From a virus, in the IMG/VR virus record IMGVR_UViG_3300030116_004792, positions 1 through 39,348 of that record: DNA of 39,348 nucleotides; one strand, given 5' to 3'. Positions 1 to 9,700 of this stretch are shown piece after piece (the stretch's first letter is position 1; the number at the start of each line of letters is the position of its first letter). The notes under the pieces are model-generated. The model was not told the DNA's origin, did no database searches, and saw only the letters and a program-made list of their open reading frames with translations. The translations under genes were made by a program, and so were the position numbers.

Positions 1-91
1 CATCCTCTTCAACCACAGTAGTGGTGCGGATTTGAATGACCTGATTAGGCAGGATTTCTTCTTTGTATTCAAGTCGTTTTGTAATAGCCAT
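1..91 (-). CDS. Partial copy (5' part) of the 83-aa fibre-associated protein gene
   Basis: This is the first 30 codons of the gene that is complete at 39089-39340, duplicated here because of the terminal repeat. The copy is useful because the bases just upstream are visible only on this side: a GGAGG Shine-Dalgarno (its complement at 101-105) sits about nine bases before the ATG at 91-89. The gene's translation signal therefore spans the contig junction, which supports a circular or terminally redundant molecule. Confidence 0.9.
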   Translation of the reverse strand, partial: MAITKRLEYKEEILPNQVIQIRTTTVVEED

Positions 92-99
92 TAAGAACG
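1..99. repeat. Terminal direct repeat, left copy (identical to 39250-39348)
   Basis: The first 99 bases reappear exactly as the last 99 bases of the window. The repeat ends inside the ribosome-binding region of the 83-aa gene that crosses the junction, so joining the two ends rebuilds a normal gene start. A length of 99 equals a common assembler k-mer, so this may be the signature of a circular assembly graph rather than the phage's physical terminal redundancy. Confidence 0.97.
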
Positions 100-118
100 T
101 CCTCCAGACGAAATAGGT

Positions 119-3100
119 TTAGGCAGTAGTAGTATAAGTGCCAGAAAGCGCGAGTCTACCGTCACTATCATCCCAAACTTGACCGGGATTCAAATGAGTA
201 CGACTGCCGCTGGCGGGTTCGCCAAGTAAAACAATGTAAGTAGCACCTTGCTCTATGTAAGCATGGTAAACACTGTTTCCTAGGTTGAATTGCCACGCAA
301 CAGTTACTGCATTATCGATATTGCCTGTACTGGTTGCAGTAAATGGAAGTCCTTCAACTTCAGCGTAAGCATCGCTGCTACTACCAGAAAGTGAGCTAAG
401 GTCGATGTTGATATAAAAGTGAACTGTGTTACCAATTTTTGTGTATCTACCTGCTTGATTATTGTAAGAAGCAGTGAACCCTGTATTAATTGATGGTGTA
501 AATGTACCCTCTTCATAGTCGTCGAGAGCGTTGGCTTGAGCTGTGTCACCATTAAAAGAAAGGCCACCACTAGCTTGGAAGCGAGCTTTTTCTGCGAACC
601 CGCCAGTACCTACGCTATTAGTTGTGCCGATCCTTAAACCACCGTTGTATGGATAAAGAAGAGCTGGTGTATTGACGGTGGAGTCGCCTGAGTAAAAACC
701 AAACCATGCACTTCCACTTGCACCTTCAGCAAACAAACCGCTTACACCACTTACCCCTTTAATTCGGAGAGTTGAACCAAAACCTATTGTTGATGGGCTT
801 GTTTCGTTGATACCCACATTCCCTGCATTGTCAACCCTGATTCTTTCTACGCCTTCAGTGTCAAGCGTGATATGACCGTTGCTGCCAGTATCAACACACT
901 CAACGCTTGTGTTGCCTTCGCTAATTGAATCACTCGAACCACCACCGCCTGAAGCATCTTGCCAAGTTGGAGCGTCGTTACCGTTGCTGGTAAGAACCTG
1001 ACCGCTGGTGCCGTAGTTCGATGCGCCTTCAATCGCCCACGCACCAGTTGATGTAATGCGAAGTCGCTCTGTAGCCGCAGTAGAGAACTGCAATGAATCA
1101 CTACTGTGAGCATATTGAATAATTCCTCGGTAACCACCAGTATCATTAGTAGTTGTATCGGCAAAAACAATACCGCCAGTGCCGCTGGTTGATGTTGTTA
1201 TTGCTTGATAAGTTGCACTACGACTTGTGCTTCCAATTTCAATAAGCCTATCGCCGTGGACAGAAGTTGTCGTTGTTCCAATAAGAAGTCGGCCAGCACT
1301 ATTGACCCGCAATCTCTCTGTACTGCCAGTCCATAAAGTTAAATTATCGCCAATGTAGCCAACATATCCACCAGAAGCACTAGAGTTGACGAAATTTATA
1401 TAGGAAGCTGACGCAGAAGTTTGTACTTTTAATTGAGTGCCAGAGGATCCAGAAAGATGCAAGGTATGCGTCGGGCTGGTGGTGCCAATGCCGACATTTG
1501 ACGTAAAGTAAGCAGAGCCATCACTACCAATTTGTGACTTTACAGTACTACCGGAATAGCCTCGGAAGATAGGGCTGCTGTCAGTTCTACGAATGTAAAC
1601 AGCGCCACTATCGTATAGGTTAATTCCAGCAGTTGATGCGTTTGGAGTGTTGAAATTGGCTACGGATAGAGTTTGATTGCCGAAACTTGGGCTGATCTTT
1701 GTGCCAGCAATGGCTGCACTGCTGCTGACCTTGGCGTTAGTGACAGCACCGTCGACCAGCTCTGACGTGTCAACTGTGTCAGCGCCGGGCTGGCCAATGT
1801 CAACCGTCGAGCCAATGGTGACGATAAAGTGGCTTGCACCAGATGCAGGTGCAGCAGCAAAGATGATGTCGTTGTTGTTAATTGCAAAGCCTTCAGACGG
1901 CTGGCTAGTGCCGCTGTTTGGCTTTTGAATAACACCGTTAACGCTAACCAGCATTTGCTGGGCGTTGGCGCCAGCGTTGCTAAGGGTGAACCGATAGGCG
2001 CTGCCGTTGAACGTGGCAGATCCGCCGCCTGTACCACCTGACGACGACAGCGTGTTGATAAAGAAGTTGCCGACGGACTGCACTTCCTTCCACGCAGAAG
2101 TGCTGGTGTCGTACACCTTCATTTTGTTGGCAGTCTTGTCGTACCAGAGATCGCCTTCGTCTAGATCTGTGGTCGGCGCATTGTCTGATACGCGATAGCG
2201 AGCGTTGAAATCATTGATGTCATCGCTGAGCTGAACGACGTCAGTCTCTTTAGCAATCAGCTTGTGATAGGTGTAAGTGTTAAGGGTGGTAGTGGTCTGC
2301 ACCTGCAGGCCCAGGCCGGCGGCCAGCGTGCTGCTTTGCAGGCTGCTGGGAAAGCCGTTGATTGTGACTGTGACGTTGCCAGTGGTGCGCCCAGTGGTGC
2401 TTACACCGCTGGCATCAACAACAACGCCACCTGCATCAGCAATCGACACCACCGTGCCAGCGTTGTCGCTGGGGTCAGGGTTGGTTGTCGGAAAGCTGGT
2501 TTCGTTCGGAATAGCGACAAAGCCGCCCAGGGCGTTGAGCAAGCCAGACACAAACGTGTTGACTGCTGAGCTGGTGGGGATGTCGTTGGTGTTGGCAGGC
2601 GTCAGCGTGCTGCTAATCGTCTTGCCATCCAGCTGGTTCAGCTCTGCTGTAGATGCAGTCAGGCCGTCAGTGACGTTGAGCTCGGTAGTGGTGGCAGTGA
2701 CGCCGTCAAGAATGTTGAGCTCGTTAGTGGTAGACGTGACACCATCCAGCTTGTTCAGTTCTGCAGTATTGAGCGTGGCGCCATCAAGCACCTGCACTTC
2801 TGTCTGAGTCAAATCAGCAAGGGCAGATGCTGTGCCGCTCTGCATTGTCGACAGTTCAGTCAGCTCAGAATCCAAAGGCTGCTTGCCATCAATCTGGTTC
2901 TGGATTGCAGAGGTGACACCGTCAACAAAGTTCAGCTCTGCCGTTGTTGCAGTCACGCCGTCCAGCTTGTTGATTTCCGCAGCTGTCGCAGTCACGCCAT
3001 CAAGCGTGTTCAGCTCTGCTGTGGACGCAGTAACCCCATCAAGCTTGTTGATCTCAGCAGCAGTTGCCGTGACACCATCAAGGATGTTGAGCTCAGCCGT

Positions 3101-3769
3101 ACTGGCGGTCACGCCGTCCAACTTGTTTAGCTCAGCTGTGTCAGCAGTGACGCCATCTAATTTGTTGAGCTCTGCTGTAGACGCAGTAATCCCATCAAGG
3201 GTGTTTAGCTCTGCTGTGGTGACAGTCGCCCCGTCAAGAATCTGTGTCTCTGTTTGAGTCAGGTCCGCTAACGCACTGGCAGTGCCAGACGACATGGTCG
3301 CCAGCTCAGTCAGCTCAGCGTCAACTGGTTGGAAGTTGGTGTCGACGTAGTTTTTGGTGGCTGCATCCTGCGCCCCTGTCGGGTCAGATACGTTGGTCAG
3401 TCGCTGGTTGCCAAGCGTCGGCAAGCCAGTGGTGCTGCTAATTGTGACGACCTGCTTCTGCGCATCGTCTAGCTCTTGGTCAAGGTAGAGCTGCTGCAAT
3501 GCGTTGGTGTCTAGGTCAGCAGCCGTCAGCGTTGAGCCGTCGGTGTAGTCGACCAGGACGTTGTCGGCGGGCGTGACTCGACGTACCTCCACCCGTACGC
3601 CGTTGGCAGGTGCCGAGGACAGCTGCGCTGTGGTGTCGTTTGCAAAGGTAAAGGTGGTGTCGACGTAGTTGACGAAAACCTTGACGTGCTCCTTCCTGAT
3701 GTAGGGAAAGCCAATGGTGTACTGAGTGGCGCTGCCATTGCCGGTGTAGACGTTGTATGCGTAGGGCAT
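119..3769 (-). CDS. T7 gp17-like tail fibre, 1216 aa, with 13-residue repeats
   Basis: Adhesin that probably contacts the host surface. Residues 1 to about 150 resemble the N-terminal domain of T7 gp17, which attaches the fibre to the tail tube. Residues about 183-385 are a tandem series of a 13-residue unit with core AELNxLDGVTA, interrupted by a second copy of a block containing SGTASALADLTQTE. The middle has cyanophage-style shaft motifs (GIGTTSP, RLLIGTTT, ERLRI). The last 110 residues begin with YEEGTFTPSIN and contain YTKIGNTVHFYI, a C-terminal domain common in fibres of aquatic phages. The gene starts two bases after the giant internal virion gene and is followed by the second fibre module across the contig junction. 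T7 gp17 is 553 aa, so this fibre is long. Host receptor unknown. Confidence 0.93.
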   Translation of the reverse strand: MPYAYNVYTGNGSATQYTIGFPYIRKEHVKVFVNYVDTTFTFANDTTAQLSSAPANGVRVEVRRVTPADNVLVDYTDGSTLTAADLDTNALQQLYLDQELDDAQKQVVTISSTTGLPTLGNQRLTNVSDPTGAQDAATKNYVDTNFQPVDAELTELATMSSGTASALADLTQTETQILDGATVTTAELNTLDGITASTAELNKLDGVTADTAELNKLDGVTASTAELNILDGVTATAAEINKLDGVTASTAELNTLDGVTATAAEINKLDGVTATTAELNFVDGVTSAIQNQIDGKQPLDSELTELSTMQSGTASALADLTQTEVQVLDGATLNTAELNKLDGVTSTTNELNILDGVTATTTELNVTDGLTASTAELNQLDGKTISSTLTPANTNDIPTSSAVNTFVSGLLNALGGFVAIPNETSFPTTNPDPSDNAGTVVSIADAGGVVVDASGVSTTGRTTGNVTVTINGFPSSLQSSTLAAGLGLQVQTTTTLNTYTYHKLIAKETDVVQLSDDINDFNARYRVSDNAPTTDLDEGDLWYDKTANKMKVYDTSTSAWKEVQSVGNFFINTLSSSGGTGGGSATFNGSAYRFTLSNAGANAQQMLVSVNGVIQKPNSGTSQPSEGFAINNNDIIFAAAPASGASHFIVTIGSTVDIGQPGADTVDTSELVDGAVTNAKVSSSAAIAGTKISPSFGNQTLSVANFNTPNASTAGINLYDSGAVYIRRTDSSPIFRGYSGSTVKSQIGSDGSAYFTSNVGIGTTSPTHTLHLSGSSGTQLKVQTSASASYINFVNSSASGGYVGYIGDNLTLWTGSTERLRVNSAGRLLIGTTTTSVHGDRLIEIGSTSRSATYQAITTSTSGTGGIVFADTTTNDTGGYRGIIQYAHSSDSLQFSTAATERLRITSTGAWAIEGASNYGTSGQVLTSNGNDAPTWQDASGGGGSSDSISEGNTSVECVDTGSNGHITLDTEGVERIRVDNAGNVGINETSPSTIGFGSTLRIKGVSGVSGLFAEGASGSAWFGFYSGDSTVNTPALLYPYNGGLRIGTTNSVGTGGFAEKARFQASGGLSFNGDTAQANALDDYEEGTFTPSINTGFTASYNNQAGRYTKIGNTVHFYINIDLSSLSGSSSDAYAEVEGLPFTATSTGNIDNAVTVAWQFNLGNSVYHAYIEQGATYIVLLGEPASGSRTHLNPGQVWDDSDGRLALSGTYTTTA
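2620..3240 (-). repeat. About 13 tandem 39-bp units inside the tail fibre gene
   Basis: On the coding strand the unit encodes T-A-E-L-N-x-L-D-G-V-T-A-x. Third positions differ between copies, so protein sequence is conserved more than DNA. A non-repeat block at about 2760-2900 splits the array, and a second version of that block lies near 3235-3320, pointing to an internal duplication. The pattern fits a trimeric rod whose length can change by gain or loss of units. Confidence 0.85.
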
Positions 3770-3771
3770 GG

Positions 3772-6700
3772 TCAGTTCAGAGCGTCAATGAAGGTTTGGG
3801 CTCCAGCAGGCGCAGCACGCTGGATGTCAAGTGATGTCCTGCCCTTTATGTAAGCATTGTCAGCCCGTCTTTGCCTGGCTTCAGTCAGCTCAGCTTTGAG
3901 CGCCGGGCTTTCCTCTTCAAGCAACAGCTTTGCCTCTCTGGCATATCTGTTAAACACCTCTTTAATTCTGGTCAATCGCACTGATTGGTAGTCCTCAGAA
4001 GGGCGAGTGCGGTCTGCCTCGTTGCCACCGATTGGCGTTGCCTTGTAGGTGATGTCCCTAGTAATAAGGTCGCGGATCTCTTCTGCCAGCAGCTTGCCTT
4101 CAGGGTGTGGCGTGGTGCCCCTCATGCGTACGACCTGAGTGCCAAGCACCTCCAGGCGGTCGAGCTCCTGCGGAGACAGCACGCGATTAGGCAGCTCTGG
4201 GCCAAACGCAGTGTCAGACCACCATGTCTCCATGGAGCCCTGGCCATACAGACGACGCAGCTCGACGTCGATCGGATCGTCAGACAGCACCCGAGTGGGG
4301 AACGCGGATGTAGGGCTGAACATGTTGTAGGCGCTGCGCAAGAACCATTGATCTTCAGGAATCAGGTTCAAACCCAATGGCTGCGGCATGGGAATGGCTG
4401 CGCCTGTAAACGGGTGACGCTGCGGCGGAAACTCCTCGCTTGCGCCAGGCAAGCGCATGCGCATCATTTGCAAAGTTTGCAGCGGGATGGCAAGGAAGGG
4501 GTTGTCAGTAGCAGGACCAGGCGGCTTGAGCTGAGGGCCAACGCGTGCGGCAGCAAACGTGCTTGGCATAAACGCACGCAGGTTGGTTGAAATGTATTTA
4601 GTTACTGCGTTTACTCTGCCTTCTTTTTTGCCAAACCTGCTGTTCTCAATTATGTCAGAATACAAATCAATAAGCCGACGAAATGGCTCAAGAATTTGTG
4701 AGTTAAATTTAGCCGGACCAAGCTCACGAGCTGTGTGCCAAATTGCAGCTTGCACTTGCGCAGCAACAGTTTCAGCCTGCTCAAAAGGTACGTTTTCAAC
4801 CATTTCTTTGTACTCGCCAAGCATGCCAAAAATTGTGGCAAGTTGATCTAATGCACTGAGCCTAAATTGGGGCGTAAATTTATCAGTGCCAGGAATCCTG
4901 AATGAAATTGAACTGCCCTGATAGCCAGTGTATTCAGCCTTTGCTCCTGTATAGCGTTCACGCCAATTAGTTGGATCAAATCCAGTAACGCGGATGTAGT
5001 CAGATTGCAGCAACATCAAGCCGCTTGCCATTGCAAACGTGCCAAGCGCTGCATCGCCAACAGCTCTGTACCGCGTAAATTTGTCTTCACTGTGCAAGTC
5101 GCGCCACAGCGTATCTGTCAACAATCCACCGCCAGGCGTCATGCGCATGGCTGCTTTAAGAATGTCAACTGGCCCACGCGGCAATGCGTAGATCACACCG
5201 GCAAGCGGGTAATCATTTACAAATTTGCCGGCTGCGCGAGACGGAGCCCATAGCGCTGCCATTGCTGGGCGCCCTTCATAGCCACTCTTCATGTAGGCAA
5301 GAGCGCTGTTGTGAATGTCAAGCTGGTCAGTCAAGCCTTTTTGCCGTGCCTTACGGATGCCCATCTGATATGTGCGCGGCTCATGCACAACATCAAGAGG
5401 ATCAGTAAACGCGACGTAATCCATCACGTTCTTTGCGTGAATACCAGTCAGCGCACCTTTCTTAATTACTGCACCGTTAGGCATGGTGACGTCACGGAAT
5501 TGCTTCTGCAGCAACCGCTCTGCTTCAGCATTGGCGTAATCCCATACTTCTTTAGAGCCAGGCTTGCCAACGCCAGTCTGCACTGCATGCTCCAGCTGCT
5601 CATCCATCAATCGCGCCCATTCAGCTGAAGGGCCGACCAGGCCGTTGATGAACGTGTCGATCATTGTGATCGGACGGCCAACAACAGCTTTCATGCCGCG
5701 TGCTGCAGCGCCAGTCGCGTCTCTTGCCACTGACCGTGGCGTTGCATTGCGAATGTAATTAACAGCAATTGCGACAAAGTTTGGGTTGTTGCGGTCCATG
5801 TACCACTGACCGTCCTGAATCTCATCTATCTGAATGTCCTGCAAGTTGCCTTGCTTAGGCCCATTAGCGAGCCGGCGATCCATGCCGATGTAGTCAACGC
5901 CCAGGTTTACAAAGGCTTCGTTGTGAATAAACGACGAGCCGGTAAGACGCAGTGCGTAGTTGAGATTAGAAGCATATTTGGCGTACATGCGGAAGCCCAG
6001 GCCAGTGGCTTGCGTAGCAGCCTTTGCCTCAGCAAATCGCCCTGTTGCGGCAAGGCGTGCTGCATCGACAGCGCCACCGTAAATAGTGCTTACTGGCATG
6101 GTGGCTGCTCTAAACGCGCTGCCCAGCAACATTGTCCAATGAGTCCGCGGCGCAGACAGGATCGACATGACATGGAACTGCCTGATGTTCTGCGCAATGC
6201 CTGAGCCAGGCGCGGCATCACGCATGTGGTTAAGCATGTTGGCCTGATATTTCTTGTCGTTTTTTGCCTGTATGGCAACCTCGGCCAGCTCTTTCATTAC
6301 CTCGTCAGTGCTCGCTGTTGACTGGTTTTGTTTGACAGCGTTGACTACCTCTGCAGGCAGAACCCGATCAAGCATGTTGCCTGCATTAGCTGTCGTCTCG
6401 ACAAACTGCTCTGCTGCTGATTTGGCTGGCTGGTTAGGCGGCACGGCTTCCGCTTCCGAGCCAACGACACGGTTTGCAGCATTGACGTCGTAGATGACAA
6501 CTTCGTCGACCGGCCCGCCTTGGCGGCCGATCATCTCAGGCTCATGCCGCAGGCCCTGGTAGCCCAAGCCGGTGACGTAGTCCTGCAGCCCTGCTTTCTG
6601 CGCAGGCGTCAGCTCAAGGCCGTTGGGCCCTTCCCGCATGCGGCCTAAGTCAAGGTCGTTGAGCAGGTCGGCAAGATCCTTGTCCATGGACGGCAGGTCC

Positions 6701-9700
6701 ATGATCTTGATGTCCTTCTGCAGCGTGCCCTCAACCAGGGCGCCGCCGTAGCCAGCCATGTTTTCGTAGCCACTGGTGCTTGCTGTGAAATAGACACCGT
6801 CACCAAGAGGGCCAGCTGTTGGTTGCAAGCCTTCCGCAAGCGCAGCCTTGCCTGCTGCTTCTGTTGTGGCGTGCTGCAAGTTGACGCCAGGGATCAGCTT
6901 GGAGTTGAGGATGTTGGGGTCAGCATCCATCTGGGCAATGCGCAAGCGCTGGCCTGCCACTCGCGTCATCTCGGCGTATGCCGCGCCAATCTTGAGCGAG
7001 TCATTGATAGAGGCGTACAGCTTGCTTGCGGCAGACGCTTTGTCCGCTGCAGTTGTCGCGCCTGTGTAGTTAATTGCTGCAATCGCTGCGTCGTTGTTGG
7101 CAGCGTCCAGCAGGATCTGTGTTGCCCTGATAGAGCCAAGGTCATCACCTGCTTGCAAGTCACCGCGCAAAGCACGGTCTGCCATTTCAATTAGGCGGTC
7201 AGGGTCAGCGCCTGTTTCGCTCAGGATTTCAATGGCCTTGCCATTGATTTGCTCATCGGTATATGTGTCGCGACCAGTCAGGTCAGCACGATCTAAGAAG
7301 TCGCCAGAGATGCCGCGACGCACAGCATCAAAGGAAGCAGCAAGCTCGTCGTTAGTTAGTTCGATGTACCGGGTCTTGCCGCTGCGGCTGGCATAGCGAC
7401 GGATGTCGTCCTGCAGCAGCTCTTCAATTGTGATGTCGCCCTTCTTCAGGGCTTCCATGTTTTCAGCAATCTTGCGCGATACGTCGTCAGGATCAGGCAT
7501 CTGCACGGCCAGCTGTGGCTCCAGCTCCATGCCTTCTTCTGCGCGCCGCGCTGCAATGTCGCCTTGGTACGCGTTTTCAAATACGTCGTCCCAGGTTTGA
7601 TAACCGCGGCCTAGCAGCCAATTACCAGCAGCTTCTGCGATCTGCGAAATCTTGGCAAAAGGTTGTGCCCAAGTGGCTTTTTTGTAATTCTCGCCAAACT
7701 TCCACCAGCCACTAAAGGCCATTGCCTGTACTTCTTTGCTTCCAATTTGCCCACTTAGTATTGCTTGAGCCTGCTCTGGGACAGTCTTCGCCGCTAATTC
7801 CCGAATCTGGTTATCTGCATTGCGAAGAATTTGTAGCTCACCCTTTGACAGAAAAAGATCTTGTAGGCGGTGAAATGCCTCGTGATATGCGGTTACAAGT
7901 GTACGAGTAAAAGAAAGCGGGTTTGATTTATGGAACATTGCGATCTTGATTAGATCGTCTGCTGCCTTTTGGCCGCGAACAAACATGCCTGAGGCTGAAT
8001 AAGCCTGACCCTTCTTGCCGCCGTAAGCACGAGCCTGAGCAGGAGTGAACTGGCCCTCGATCCTGTCGACAAACTCGACGTTGACGTCAACGCCTGCAAC
8101 CCGCGTGGCCTCTTGCAATAGCAAGGACTTTTCTTGCGACGTAAGAACGTTGCGGCCTGTGTAGTCCTGACCCAGCTGGCCTGCGCCACGGGTGCTGCTG
8201 ACAGGGGGGAGCTCAGCCAACTGCCCGCCTTCACGCCAGACACCGCTGTCGGGAACGGTATAGGTGTCGCCGGTTGCTTTGCTGCCAAGGTCAGCACGGA
8301 TGCGAGCACCGGCTTCCCGAATCACGTTGTCATGCAGGCCCAGGTCGTTCTGCAGGTAGTTCAAAAACTTGTCCCTGTTTTTAGAGGGACGGCCTGACGT
8401 TTTAGTGACGCTGTAGATAAGTGCATCTACGTCTGACTCCCACTGCAGCACTGTCGAGCGGTAGCGCGGTGAGCCGTACTTAAACGGCACTGTTGGTGGT
8501 GTCTGTGGCGTAGACACTGCACGCGGCGCCTCTGTGTTTGCTTCGAGCCAGGCAATTGCTTGGCGGGCGTAGACGTCGTTGTCGAGCTGTCTTTTTGTGC
8601 GATTGAAGTCAGCTTTTTTAGGCGCTACAGGCGCAGTGCCTTCGGCAAACGCTTCAGGGTTGCTTACAAGCTCAGCAACTTCGTCGTACTGCCTGTTGAA
8701 CTCTTGCAGCTTTGCCTCGCGATTAGCCCTTGCACGATCACCAAGCAGCATTTTTTGCAGCCTGGTTCGCTCAGCAGCTCGCTCTACAGGGCTCATTGCC
8801 TTCAGCTTTGCAATCTGCCTTTCGTTCAGGTTGCTGTAGGCAGCATTGTCGACAGGCTGCTCAACGGTCGGCTCGTTAATGCGTGACGGGTTAGACGTAA
8901 TCCGGCCGCCAGACGCTTGCAACTTTTCAAGCACCCGGTCAAATTCTTCCTGCGACAGGTGCTGCAAGCTTCTGCGCAACTTCTCTACGTCAATCTCTGG
9001 ACGTGTCGGCTGCGGCTCAGGAGCAGGATCAGCTTCTGCTCGTGCTTCTGGGGCTGCGGGCTCTGGGCGTGGTGCAGGCGCAAACTCTTCTTGCAGCACA
9101 CCCCGCAGTCGCTGCAAGTTTTCGCGGACGACAGTCACTGCCTTTTTCTTTGGCGTGACCTGTGCCGCAAGTTCTGTAATTAGGTCGCTAAGCGGGCCGA
9201 CCATGTTTGCCCGCGCATTAAACACAGCTGCGCCCTGCATGGCTTCTTGCCGCGCAGCGCCTGACGCTTGGACATTGATGACATTGCCAGCAGCTTCAAG
9301 AAAGCCAGCCTTGCGCTCGCTTGCCGCTGCGGCCAAAGCGTTGATCTCAGCTTTCAGCTGCGAACGAATTGCAACACGCACTTCCAGCTGGCGGCCAAAA
9401 TCACTGCTCAGCAATTGGTCAAAGCCTGGCAATGCCAACGCATTGGGATCAGTGGCTGCTTCTACCTGAGCAAAACGAGCAATGTTTGCCGCTTCTGCAG
9501 TCTTTTGCGCCGACCACTTCTGTTTCTTTGCAGCTGCTGCCAGATCACGCATAACCTGCTCTTCAGCGCCACTGCTGCCAATAGCTGCGCCAATGTCGAC
9601 CGTCATGTCGCCACGAGCGACCTGGTCAAACAGTTCCTGCGGCAATTTGGACAGAGGAGCAGCTTTAAGAAACAGTCTTTCTGCCGCCTCGCTACGGATC

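Noticed and set aside
3985-4590. 201-aa plus-strand frame opposite the C-terminal part of the giant protein
   Set aside because: Rich in Cys, His, Arg and Gln without pattern; the minus frame is continuous and conserved-looking.
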